Notes under the pieces: generated by a model
The model's database searches: none
Seen by the model: only the letters and a program-made list of their open reading frames with translations
What the model was told of the DNA's origin: nothing
In this document: one piece after another, positions 52,793-61,159 of the stretch
Layout: every line of letters starts with the position of its first letter
Position numbering within the stretch: the first letter of the stretch is position 1
Program-made: the position numbers and the translations under genes
DNA from: Pseudobacteriovorax antillogorgiicola
GTDB taxonomy: Bacteria; Bdellovibrionota_B; Oligoflexia; Oligoflexales; Oligoflexaceae
Length of the DNA stretch: 64,000 nucleotides
Assembly: GCF_900177345.1 (NCBI RefSeq)
Contig: NZ_FWZT01000002.1
Location: forward strand, 421,326 to 485,325
Direction: 5' to 3'

Positions 52793-53875
52793 CTAGCTTT
52801 TTATCAGGTACTTCGTTCTCTTCCCACGTCCTGTAACCCCTACCAGCCCTCTATCTCGCAACCGCCCAAGTAACTTCTTCATACCCAACTCAGTCATCGG
52901 CACAAAATTCTGCAACTCAGCCCGCGATAACTCCCGATCAGCTAGTGCTTCCATAACAAGCTTCTCATTCTTACCGAGATTGCTATCAACAATGAAGCTG
53001 TCTGCCTTTTCAATAACATTCTCTTTCAAGTATCTAGCCTGCCTTGCGAGAATATTGCTGAAAAAGTTAATCCAAGGATGGTAATCAACTGTATTGCTTA
53101 GAAAGCTGGCTTTAGTTTCTCTTAGTCTAAGGTAATAGGCTTCCTTATTGTCTTCAATATACTTCTCATGAGATACATATGGTATCCACTCATAGCCATT
53201 ATTGAGAAGAAGCCAGATAGTTAGAAGCCTAGACAATCGGCCGTTGCCATCTTGAAACGGATGAATAGCCAGAAAGTGCACTACAAACCAGGCAATGACC
53301 ATTAGCTTTGGTGTATTGAGATCGATATGCTGGTGATATATCTCAATGAGTTCAGTCATTGCCGACTGAGTTTGCGGCCCTGGTGGTGTTGTTTCAAACC
53401 AGGTTCTTATTGGATTACCAATCTCATCTTGCTCAATAACATTATTAGGGGCTGTCTTGTAGTTCCCTCTTAGCTCTGGAGCGAGCATCTCGTTAGTAAA
53501 TTGCTGAGTCATCAGTTGATGCAGGGTTTTGACATTGTGCTCGCTAATTCTATCTTCACCCGAGCTATCGTAGATATATTGAAGAGCATCAATATAGCCT
53601 GCGACCTCGCGTTCAGAGCGGGACGATATGGATGTAATCTTTCGCCCCTTAGCAACAAAGTCACCCACCTCTTTATCACTCATGAGAGCTTTTTCGATAC
53701 GAGTTGAAGCCCCTGAAGAAGTTATGATCGAAGTCTTCTTTAGTGATGCAATTAGGCTTTTTGAAAGCCCGGTAGTCTTTACCCAGAGGCCCGTGACATG
53801 CTCAATTTCAGCGATGTTTCCCAGTACGTCCAGGTCTGGTCTGTATGAAGGTAATGTTCTGATTTCGAATTTCAT
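52793..53875 (-). CDS. Fic-family protein (probable AMP transferase)
   Basis: A 360-aa Fic protein. The catalytic motif HPFQDGNGRLSR is complete (His205). At residues 57-61 STRIE matches the class II inhibitory motif [ST]xxxE; the next residue is Lys in place of Gly. The first 90 residues are the N-terminal Fic domain and the last 60 form a winged helix (LSRAELQNFVPMTELGMKKLLGRL) that could bind DNA. Fic enzymes attach AMP or other groups to proteins. The upstream array of GTATAC sites fits self-regulation. ATG at 53875. Confidence 0.93.
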   Translation of the reverse strand: MKFEIRTLPSYRPDLDVLGNIAEIEHVTGLWVKTTGLSKSLIASLKKTSIITSSGASTRIEKALMSDKEVGDFVAKGRKITSISSRSEREVAGYIDALQYIYDSSGEDRISEHNVKTLHQLMTQQFTNEMLAPELRGNYKTAPNNVIEQDEIGNPIRTWFETTPPGPQTQSAMTELIEIYHQHIDLNTPKLMVIAWFVVHFLAIHPFQDGNGRLSRLLTIWLLLNNGYEWIPYVSHEKYIEDNKEAYYLRLRETKASFLSNTVDYHPWINFFSNILARQARYLKENVIEKADSFIVDSNLGKNEKLVMEALADRELSRAELQNFVPMTELGMKKLLGRLRDRGLVGVTGRGKRTKYLIKS

Positions 53876-53906
53876 AACTATCTATTATTATTTGAATGAT
53901 TTTTTA

Positions 53907-53983
53907 GGTATACCGTATTTCTTTGTAAAGTATACCTTAACAGTATACTGAAAAACACAAGTAGTATATGGAAAAAGTATACT
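53907..53983 (-). promoter_or_regulatory. Array of five GTATAC-type sites upstream of fic
   Basis: Five near-palindromic 8-mers start at 53907 (GGTATACC), 53929 (AGTATACC), 53942 (AGTATACT), 53963 (AGTATATG) and 53976 (AGTATACT). Spacings are 22, 13, 21 and 13 bases, so the 13-base pair recurs with a 34-base period. The array starts 31 bases before the fic ATG in an AT-rich promoter. It looks like a cooperative operator. The rest of the gap to 54278 holds no gene. Confidence 0.6.
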
Positions 53984-54278
53984 GAAAGGCTAAATCCCCA
54001 GAACTTTTCAAAAAACCCCTCACCAGCACTGCTGGCCAAGCCCTACAAGGATTTCACTCTGAGGTGGACCCCATGGGTTAGGCCAGTAGAAGTGATCTTT
54101 TAGTTATCCTATCATGCTGATTCTTTCGGGTCGGGAACCGGCCTAGGTGTGGAGAAGGCGCCTCCTGCTCTGAAGCAAGAAACTCCGTCTATACCTTAGC
54201 ATGCTCGATAGAGACTGTGAGGCTTATAGGGATGTAGTTCATCGAATCAATTGATTATTGAAACAAGTCTTTAGCATA

Positions 54279-54989
54279 TTAGAGGTTTTTCTCGATTGTT
54301 TTTAAGAGATTACCCAGTGCTGTTTGGTAGCTAAGCCGGATAGCTTCTTTTGATTCGGCAAATGCCGGTGGATTATCCCATTCTCCAGTGATGGGTGAGC
54401 GAACCTCAGCGGTATCTCGCCATACAATACGGTTTGTTCCTGTATCGACAAGGTCAAACTGTACTTGGGCATGTCCTTGGGGAGCACCTAGAGGAATAAA
54501 ACCGTAGTAAGCTCTCTCAAGCCCGTAGCGGATCGGTTCGATGACGAGAATAAAATCGATTCCGTCTTTTTTTAGCTGACGATAATCAAGGTCCGCGTAG
54601 TGGATTTCATCTTCACCTTTTGTCCGTCGATCTTGAGATTTGAACTCAGGTAGCGACATAATTGTCTTGCTTTCTATAGTTACAACGTTTCTTTCCTGTC
54701 CCGAAAGTGCCTTGCTGAATTTACCCTCATAGCCATCGGTGTACTCATCATCAAGTCTCATGGCGTTGAGTGTCGCAATCAACGAGGAATTAAGACCTTG
54801 CGAGATAGCCATATCGAGAATGCCTTGAGCGCCTTTCTGATAGAACGTTGCTTCCGGGTGCTTCTTAGAACCTACACCGACTGTAGAGGATTTAACCTTC
54901 GTAAAGCTACTATCGAGGGGTATTTGGGTCGTCACGCAACCCGTAAAGATAATAGAGGCTAGAATTAAGGGTAATGATTTAAAATGCAT
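54279..54989 (-). CDS. Lipoprotein of unknown function
   Basis: A 236-aa protein with a lipobox ending IFTGC. The mature part is alpha/beta with DGIDFILVIEPIRYG, then FDLVDTGTNRIVWRDTAEV, a pattern common in periplasmic lipoproteins with a LpoB/GNA1162-like fold (a strand, then 'D..TG...W...'). That resemblance is weak. It stands alone and no neighbours indicate a function. Confidence 0.65.
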   Translation of the reverse strand: MHFKSLPLILASIIFTGCVTTQIPLDSSFTKVKSSTVGVGSKKHPEATFYQKGAQGILDMAISQGLNSSLIATLNAMRLDDEYTDGYEGKFSKALSGQERNVVTIESKTIMSLPEFKSQDRRTKGEDEIHYADLDYRQLKKDGIDFILVIEPIRYGLERAYYGFIPLGAPQGHAQVQFDLVDTGTNRIVWRDTAEVRSPITGEWDNPPAFAESKEAIRLSYQTALGNLLKTIEKNL

Positions 54990-55629
54990 AGAATTATTCC
55001 TGGTTCTGAAATAGGTTAGCTGTCCCCTTTATAGAGCTTCAATTTTGCCTAATATTGCAGCTGCCAATCTTGTTAGTTTGACTAAGCTGAACCGACTGAC
55101 AAAAACCTAAGACTGCGATGCTCTACTGGAAAGGTGTTTAGCGCGACGTCGACTTTTACCATCTGTAAGGCTTAGACTTTTCCAGCACAAACTATATAGA
55201 GGAACGACATCCGTTTAGGAATCGCGACTATCAAGTTTGAGGGGGACGCTCAATATATCAGTGGCTGCTTATCAGATAATTGCTAGTTTGCAATTATCAC
55301 TCCAGTGATCGTCTACAAGAGAACATGACTTCTGGCCTCTGAAACACGAGCTGCAGATATTGAAGGTTTTACCACAGGTTATGCAGACTTTTTGAACGAA
55401 TGCCGCTGCCAATACTACTCCTCATGTCCTAGAAACGCTGACTCTTGATCTTACTATCCGGAAAGCATCAGAGGCTTGGGACGTACCATAGACAACAGTG
55501 AGGAAGCAAAAGCAATAAATTCGTCTCATTCAAAGTGACCGAAGGGTGAGCCAGTTTTAATACACCTGCCGAGCCCGTTTTCATGCGCTTTTTAAAGCCT
55601 GGCTACATTTGAGAATGACTATAAGATCG
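54990..55629. other. Gene-free region next to a transposon-associated ORF
   Basis: About 640 bases with no credible coding frame. CTGGAAA (55126-55132) and TTTCCAG (55179-55185) form the arms of an imperfect hairpin. The part 55530-55610 directly beyond the minus-strand ORF at 55630 could be the decayed remainder of an insertion sequence, but no terminal repeat pair was identified. Confidence 0.3.
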
Positions 55630-56109
55630 CTATGGAACTTTTTGGAAGAGGATAGATACTCCTTGAAGCAAGTGATTCATGAGAGAAGAGATTAAGGATG
55701 GATCATGGCCTGCCGGAAGGGTTAGGTCGATCTGCATCCCGAATTTATTTACGCTAATACGGATTGGCTCGACAGGTGAACAAGATTCATCTTTGACCAG
55801 ATCAACCCTAGTGACTTCAATTGTCTGATGATCATCCGTTGCTACTGCCTCTGCCTTGGCTCTTTCTTCAGAAGTAGGCTTAGGTGGGATGAGCGCCGGT
55901 TCTTGCCCTAGCTTCGCAAACTCTTTTTTAAGTCTATTGAGATTAAGGCGCCGAGTGACCGAAACCCGAGCAGCAGTAAACCATGCTAGTAATCCAGCGG
56001 CTTCTCGCCACGAGTGATCGGGCATCGACTCGCTTTTGCGTGACTTGCTCCTACGCCAGGAGTCGACTGCTTCACGAACAGCCTCGAGTTTATGAACATG
56101 TGCTTGCAT
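55630..56109 (-). CDS. Transposon-associated small protein, probably orphan
   Basis: A 159-aa protein that resembles the small proteins encoded beside IS66-like and IS21-like transposases. AVDSWRRSKSRK at the N-terminus and WREAAGLLAWFTAARVSVTRRLNLNRLKKEF form an HTH-like unit. The C-terminus reads DLTLPAGHDPSLISSLMNHLL. I recall the pattern MPxxLWxxAxxLAxxxGVxxxARxLRLxYxxLK from that group. No transposase follows, so it would be a remnant. AGGAGG gives a strong ribosome binding site, and the gene itself looks intact. Confidence in the family is moderate. Confidence 0.5.
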   Translation of the reverse strand: MQAHVHKLEAVREAVDSWRRSKSRKSESMPDHSWREAAGLLAWFTAARVSVTRRLNLNRLKKEFAKLGQEPALIPPKPTSEERAKAEAVATDDHQTIEVTRVDLVKDESCSPVEPIRISVNKFGMQIDLTLPAGHDPSLISSLMNHLLQGVSILFQKVP

Positions 56110-56189
56110 CGCTTGACCTCCTCAATTGTGAGAAGGCATTCCAACACAGATTTTATTTCAAGTAACGAACCGCTGCCGTGGGCATACGC

Positions 56190-56492
56190 TTAATCCCCTT
56201 TTTCTACAATAACCAATTTTTTGTCCGTTGCTAGATTTACTACGTCTATTTTCTTATTCAACAACATGGAATCTTTAGTAGTAACTTTGTAATCTGCTTC
56301 AGGTCTAGTGACAGTACCTTTTGTTAAAGCCTCTCTCATTGCCCCCCTAAACTCAGTGGTGGAAAGAGATATGACAGAGTCAAGCTGAACCGTTTTACCA
56401 ACGTGCCCACCATGCGATCCTGCCTCAACGTGACTATTAAAAAGAGTACCGCCTAAAAGAATTGATAAGCTAGCCGCAAGCGTTCTTGTCAT
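56190..56492 (-). CDS. Small secreted protein next to an HTH regulator
   Basis: A 100-aa protein with a clear signal peptide ending HVEAG. The mature chain of about 76 residues is Lys/Thr-rich with VTTKDSMLLNKKIDVVNLATDKKLVIVEKG at the end (in part), a pattern of small beta strands. No family is recognised. Its start lies 13 bases after the stop of the upstream HTH gene, so the two form an operon, echoing the regulator/secreted-protein pair at 25.5 kb. Confidence 0.6.
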   Translation of the reverse strand: MTRTLAASLSILLGGTLFNSHVEAGSHGGHVGKTVQLDSVISLSTTEFRGAMREALTKGTVTRPEADYKVTTKDSMLLNKKIDVVNLATDKKLVIVEKGD

Positions 56493-56505
56493 TGGTTAAA
56501 TCCTC

Positions 56506-57255
56506 TTAAAAGTCGTCATTATTTTTTTCACGAAATTCTTCATCATCAATGGACCCAAAGCACAAGGAGACAACGGTTGGTCTACCATTTTGAGTTTTGT
56601 CTTTTGAGGTGTTAATTTGCTCAATAAGACCTATAAGATTTCTGAATCCATCTGCAATCAACTCTAACTCTTCTTCTGTGTATCTGTCTGCCGAAAAAAA
56701 GTAGCCCTTCAGTTTGTCTAGGTTATTTCTTACTAGGTCAGGGGCTTTTGTGCAGAGATCTAGAATCACGTCGTCATTGGAAAGGAAAAGCTCTTCAGAG
56801 TATAACCTCCCTGCTTTTTCTTCTAAGGCTCCAGCTGTTAGGAGTTTATCTATTTTTCTTTTGCCTTCGGTTCCAAGAAGTTTCTCTAGTGCCGCTTTGC
56901 TGTAGCCTTTCATGTTAGAAGTCGCAGCAAAAATCTTAAATCCTAGATGGTCGTCCTTATAATAGTCGTCCAAATTTTCGGAGTTAACCTGCCTCGGTCC
57001 TGGTTCTACATAGACCTTATTCTCTTTGCTCCCAGGAAACATGGCGGACATTACTTCATGATACTCAGAAGGAGTGGCTATGATGTCTAGCAATTTCCTA
57101 ACATTTGTTTCACCTGGGGTAACAGTCCGATTCATAATCCTTCTCAAAGAAGATTCAGAAACTCCGCTTTTGCGGACAAGTGCCGCTACAGTTCTATAAT
57201 CTGGTTCTAGCCACTTTTCAATAAGGGTGACCAACAAGTCCATCATGATCTTCAT
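56506..57255 (-). CDS. HTH regulator, possible controller of the secreted operon
   Basis: The N-terminus has a lambda-repressor-like HTH (TVAALVRKSGVSESSLRRIMN). Residues about 90-220 are helical (MKGYSKAALEKLLGTEGKRKIDKLLTAG is part, a winged-helix-like segment, then a long charged region). It resembles TIGR02147 proteins in plan but lacks their typical DUF4423 motifs. ATG 57255 has GAGG six bases upstream; a TTG at 57267 is in frame. It is transcribed away from the 57865 operon, separated by about 600 bases, and could regulate it. That link is inference. Confidence 0.6.
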   Translation of the reverse strand: MKIMMDLLVTLIEKWLEPDYRTVAALVRKSGVSESSLRRIMNRTVTPGETNVRKLLDIIATPSEYHEVMSAMFPGSKENKVYVEPGPRQVNSENLDDYYKDDHLGFKIFAATSNMKGYSKAALEKLLGTEGKRKIDKLLTAGALEEKAGRLYSEELFLSNDDVILDLCTKAPDLVRNNLDKLKGYFFSADRYTEEELELIADGFRNLIGLIEQINTSKDKTQNGRPTVVSLCFGSIDDEEFREKNNDDF

Positions 57256-57864
57256 TAAAAACCTCAACCAATTTCGTGGTAGTGTTTCGTATTCATCATC
57301 TAAATAACTCCAAGACTCACCGTATACATTAATGGCTACTCGTAATCATCAAAAAAACATCAAAACATTAACACGTCTAATATGTTAGGCGTTACTCACG
57401 ATCAAAACTTATAAAAAGATTGCTTAGATCAATAATGTAATGGTTGTAGTTTCCAATGTGTTTCTAAAGACTTTTTATACTCACTATCACTCTTAGTTTC
57501 ACAAAAATTAACTTCTAATATGTTTCAAGTCAAATAGTCCTGAGTAATACTATGTGGTTGTTCTAACCTTCCATCTAAAGTAGGGATGACCGGCCACCAC
57601 GGTGGAAAAAAAACCAGTCACCGTGACTTTCGGTTTGCCCTTATATTTATCTCTAGTTATCTTCCAACCAAGTTTTTCAAGGTTCATTTTTTTCTCTTCG
57701 TAACTGCAGGCCTGCATAGCTTTAAGAAGAAAGATAAAGGTTCATTTTTCTAAGTATGGGACGCTATCTAAAAGCAAAGAAAGTGTGAAGATAGAGCTAG
57801 CTCGCCGCACTGCTGATTACTCAATCTAAACAAGTTATCGATTTCTTATTGGAGGCTTCAACAT
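57256..57864. other. Long divergent promoter region of the secreted operon
   Basis: About 610 AT-rich bases without a gene between the HTH regulator (minus) and the secreted operon (plus). It contains an inverted repeat at 57373-57392 (ACGTCTAA-TATG-TTAGGCGT), a direct repeat AAGGTTCATTTTT at 57679-57691 and 57737-57749, and short stem-loops near 57595-57645 beside an A-tract. The long leader suggests regulated transcription. Confidence 0.4.
57373..57392. promoter_or_regulatory. Candidate operator in the divergent promoter region
   Basis: ACGTCTAA, a four-base spacer and TTAGGCGT form an inverted repeat with one G-U-type mismatch, 118 bases upstream of the HTH regulator start. It could be a binding site of that regulator. 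Confidence 0.35.
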
Positions 57865-58530
57865 ATGAAAAATTTGTGTTTAGCGTTCGCTCTATTCTGG
57901 AGTGGCTATATATATGCCAGTGCATTCTCCAGCCCTTGGCCTCCGGTAGGAGGTCCTGGTGATCCATTTTTGCCAAAAGATAAAGCCGATCAGGCTAAGA
58001 CTTATCTATCTCGTTACATGGAACTTCAAGACTCGTTCAAAGCCAGCTTACAGCGAAGCGTCTTTTCTGAAACAGATACTATTAAGCTTCTTTGCTTCAA
58101 CTATGGCTGGGAAACGTGGTCAGATGCCTACCGAGCATCGCTGGCATTAGAACTATCGGGCCAGTACCGTTCACAAGCTATCCCTGCTAGTCTGGACAAA
58201 TACAAAAACTTAGTAATAGATGAAAATGAACTACTACTACTATTTTTGCCACAGGCAGATAGCTTCAGCGACGCTTTGGAATCGTCTTTAGAAAAATTTT
58301 TCGTTTATCACGGACACGAATCGCGTATCGATCTTTTCAGGCCGTATTTTTCCAGATTTGAGCAACGACAGATGGCTTGCGAGAACGATGAACTTATCGA
58401 TGAAATCTCTTCGAAAGTCACTTTTGAAGACACAATCTATATATCAACCCCTAATTTTGGTCTCGGATTTGCCGGGTCCACAAACTTAAAGCTTGAGGAT
58501 GCGGTGCGTCGCATTCTAAGTAACTATTAA
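57865..58530 (+). CDS. Secreted protein, paralogue 1 of the CX4[FW]EXWS family
   Basis: A signal peptide (residues 1-20) is followed by a Pro-rich stretch and a helical domain. It has the signature C-x4-W-E-x-W-S-x2-Y at Cys77 and F-x6-C at Phe165-Cys172. The same signatures, with 95-97 residues between the two Cys, occur in the next two gene products. The two Cys probably form a disulfide. No known family is recognised. GGAGG lies nine bases before the ATG. It is the first gene of a six-gene operon. Confidence 0.7.
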   Translation: MKNLCLAFALFWSGYIYASAFSSPWPPVGGPGDPFLPKDKADQAKTYLSRYMELQDSFKASLQRSVFSETDTIKLLCFNYGWETWSDAYRASLALELSGQYRSQAIPASLDKYKNLVIDENELLLLFLPQADSFSDALESSLEKFFVYHGHESRIDLFRPYFSRFEQRQMACENDELIDEISSKVTFEDTIYISTPNFGLGFAGSTNLKLEDAVRRILSNY

Positions 58531-58543
58531 TATGGGAGAGACT

Positions 58544-59206
58544 ATGAAAACGACAGCTATGCTTTTAGCCAGTTCTTTAATGCTGGCAAATGCTGCCTTC
58601 GGTGAGCAGCAGGCAGCTACAAGTTTAGATCAAATGAGTGATCAATACACTACTTCGTTAGCCCTAGCGGCTAGGACAAATGACTTAGAAGAAAACACGG
58701 TGATGGTGGTTTGTGTCTCTTCAGTATTTGAAGGCTGGTCGAGCAGATACGAAAAAGTCATGGAGCAATATGATCTCGATGAGTCTGTTATAGGTCAATC
58801 TCTGAAAAATTGGGTAAAGTACAGGTTAAAAGCAGGTCAAGACATTTCAAACCTTATGCTTTTTGCGGGTGATCCAGATACCTATATTTCGACTGTCGTC
58901 AGTGAGATTGATAGTTATTCAGGTATACAGTCACAAAGGCAAAATATGAAATTGGATGATCCAAAGATTGGTAACTTTGAAAGAAAGCTATCTCAATGTC
59001 AGGATAGCGACTATCTTGCTCGCGTACTTTCTAAAGTCAGTTTAGATCCTTTTGGAACAGTCACCGCAAACTTTCTTCCTCGTAACTTTAACCCCAATAT
59101 TAGCATAAGTAATGGTGACCTATCGTTTGGATTCACTAACTCTCTGGTGTATTCGAGAAAGGTTTCGCTGCGTCAGCTACTATACTATATCAAAGCCGGA
59201 ATTTAG
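58544..59206 (+). CDS. Secreted protein, paralogue 2 of the CX4[FW]EXWS family
   Basis: The ATG at 58544 has GGGAGAGACT upstream; it is 13 bases after the previous stop, and an ATG four codons earlier is less likely. A signal peptide ending AAFG precedes the mature protein. Signature: C-x4-F-E-x-W-S-x2-Y at Cys57 and F-x6-C at Phe145-Cys152, followed by a C-terminal L-x3-L-x2-I pattern (LRQLLYYIKAGI). Clearly a paralogue of the first and third genes by signature and spacing. Function unknown. Confidence 0.7.
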   Translation: MKTTAMLLASSLMLANAAFGEQQAATSLDQMSDQYTTSLALAARTNDLEENTVMVVCVSSVFEGWSSRYEKVMEQYDLDESVIGQSLKNWVKYRLKAGQDISNLMLFAGDPDTYISTVVSEIDSYSGIQSQRQNMKLDDPKIGNFERKLSQCQDSDYLARVLSKVSLDPFGTVTANFLPRNFNPNISISNGDLSFGFTNSLVYSRKVSLRQLLYYIKAGI

Positions 59207-59215
59207 GAGTTTTTT

Positions 59216-59905
59216 ATGAGAATCAAAAATTTTTTAAAAGCATGTGCACTTGTTATTTGTCTTTCGCCACAAGCACATGCTGAAAAGCTCGCTGAAGCAG
59301 AAGTAAGCAAGATAGTATCAGCCTACTCGTCTTACCTGTCGAGAATTGTCGTTACAGACTCCACAGAGAGATCCATCCAGGCCATATGCGTATCTCGTAC
59401 TTTTGAGGAGTGGTCTTTGGCCTACGATTTGGCGATCGGCAGCGCGACCTTAGATCTAGCATCCATTAGACAGTCTTTGGAAAACTGGGCTGTAGAACGC
59501 GAAAAGGCCAAGTTTAATGTTCAAGGTATCGAAGAATTTTTTCCTCTCATTCTCGAACAGGTCGTTGAAGAAAAGGCAAGGCTGCGAAGTGCTAACAAGT
59601 GGCCTGAAGATCCATCGAAGCTAAATATCACACTAGCAGATTCAAAGTATGGATTATTCAACGATTCGCTAAGTAAGTGTCTCGATCGCGAGTTTAGCTC
59701 GAACCTCAAGCCAGCTGTCGAGGCAGAAATTCTTGGAGGATCGGCGAATATCAGAACCTTAGTTAGGCGAAATGCGGTCGTTTCTCTAAGTACAGTTAAT
59801 GGTCGATTCTTCTATTTCGTTTCGGCAAAGCCTGGAACTAGCTTGACCAGCGAACGATCTCAGAGCTTACGAGCGACTCTATTTTATATAACGAGGGGGT
59901 ACTAA
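59216..59905 (+). CDS. Secreted protein, paralogue 3 of the CX4[FW]EXWS family
   Basis: A 229-aa protein with a signal peptide ending QAHAE. Signature Cys58 (C-x4-F-E-x-W-S-x2-Y) and Phe148-x6-Cys155, and a C-terminal LRATLFYITRGY that matches the end of paralogue 2. It starts 10 bases after the previous stop with AGGAG upstream. The next ATG follows its stop directly (TAAATG). Three tandem copies in one operon imply duplication and separate roles or a hetero-oligomer. Confidence 0.7.
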   Translation: MRIKNFLKACALVICLSPQAHAEKLAEAEVSKIVSAYSSYLSRIVVTDSTERSIQAICVSRTFEEWSLAYDLAIGSATLDLASIRQSLENWAVEREKAKFNVQGIEEFFPLILEQVVEEKARLRSANKWPEDPSKLNITLADSKYGLFNDSLSKCLDREFSSNLKPAVEAEILGGSANIRTLVRRNAVVSLSTVNGRFFYFVSAKPGTSLTSERSQSLRATLFYITRGY

Positions 59906-61159
59906 ATGAAATATGTAGCCTTAGCAGGGACAATTGCCCTCCTTGCCTCATGCGGCAATGAAAGTGTTAGCACGTTAGATGCGGTGATTCCTATTACTAC
60001 AGAGTCCGAAGCTCGGTTGGGGTTCGGTATCGATCCGATCTACGAACAAAACTATGAAAATTGTGTAGAGTTTGATGACGGCGTGGTGTCTGAAGACTCT
60101 CACAGTGAAAGCACCTTCAACTCTGGAGCCCCATCTCTCAAGCTCGACCAGCGGCAAATTACGACCCATAAAGAGGTCGATCGGTTTCTGAACGCTTCTA
60201 TTTCAGGTTCGTTTTCCTACCTTGGTGCAACTGGTTCGTTTTCGACCTCGTATGAGAACCGCTTCGACCTTGACTCAGACAACCTGACTATAGGGATTGA
60301 AGCCATAGCTGATTATGGAAGATTCTATCTGAAAAACGTGCGTATCAAGCCAGAGTATGCGGCTTTGAGCGATAAAGAGTTCGAGCGTAGATGTGGCAGA
60401 GAGTACATCTCTGGATACCGCTTAGGGCAAGGCGTATATATTCTTATGTCACTGTCAGAATCGACACTAGAAACTTACGAGAAGATTACCGCTGATTTTG
60501 ATGCCTCCAAGGGCGGAAATACAATAGAGAGTAATTTTGTCAAATCTGCTGAACTTCTTTCAAAGTATGGGCAGCTCACTGTTGCTGCGAGAGTTTTCGG
60601 TGGCGGCGATGTTGCTAGCTTGAGCGCGCTCCTAGCAAATAGCAAAGACGCGGAGAAATTCATGACTCAGATTGAGTCCTATCTCAAGAAAATGAAGAAG
60701 TCGCAGGCGGTGCGAACTAAATATCTCACCTCAGCCTATCCAGGCCGGCCTAACGACATTTCGGCAGTAACGTTCCAGAGCTATAAAAAAGAGACTCTCA
60801 CAGATCTTTATAGCGACTATAGGAAGGTGATGACTTCCCTAAGCAGGGTACGATCTTACATCCGTGAAGGCGGCCCCGCACTTAGAAGGTATTTCGGATC
60901 AAGACTTTGTCAGGTATCCGAGTCATCACGCGGGCCCAATTGTAATGAGTATATCTCGGCCCTAAACACTCTAAAGGATGATTTAGAAGAGGCAGTCGCT
61001 GTAATCAATAAGCACGCTAGCAACTGCATCGCAGCTCGCCAAACATCTGAGTGTAAAACACCAGACGTTGAAACTCTAAATGTGTATGACTTAACGATAA
61101 TTCGATGGCCCGGACAGTACAAAAAAGTTCTACTAGATCAACTATTAGGGAGTTTGTAA
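59906..61159 (+). CDS. Lipoprotein with MACPF-like motif, candidate pore-former
   Basis: The leader ends LLASC (lipidated Cys16). Residues about 80-200 resemble a MACPF/CDC domain. A Ser/Gly-rich amphipathic stretch (ASISGSFSYLGATGSFSTSY) is followed by the segment CGREYISGYRLGQG at 163-176. This copies the spacing of the MACPF signature [YW]-G-x-H-[FY]-x6-G-G with substitutions. MACPF proteins insert beta-hairpins into membranes. The C-terminal 200 residues are helical, with several Cys. It begins right after paralogue 3 and its stop overlaps the protease start. Homology is my inference. Confidence 0.5.
   Translation: MKYVALAGTIALLASCGNESVSTLDAVIPITTESEARLGFGIDPIYEQNYENCVEFDDGVVSEDSHSESTFNSGAPSLKLDQRQITTHKEVDRFLNASISGSFSYLGATGSFSTSYENRFDLDSDNLTIGIEAIADYGRFYLKNVRIKPEYAALSDKEFERRCGREYISGYRLGQGVYILMSLSESTLETYEKITADFDASKGGNTIESNFVKSAELLSKYGQLTVAARVFGGGDVASLSALLANSKDAEKFMTQIESYLKKMKKSQAVRTKYLTSAYPGRPNDISAVTFQSYKKETLTDLYSDYRKVMTSLSRVRSYIREGGPALRRYFGSRLCQVSESSRGPNCNEYISALNTLKDDLEEAVAVINKHASNCIAARQTSECKTPDVETLNVYDLTIIRWPGQYKKVLLDQLLGSL

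Noticed and set aside
57595..57645. Short stem-loops beside an A-tract as a terminator or riboswitch
   Set aside because: The stems are short (CCACC with GGTGG; AGTCA with TGACT), and the A-tract is on the wrong strand for a terminator on the plus side. No riboswitch core was recognised.
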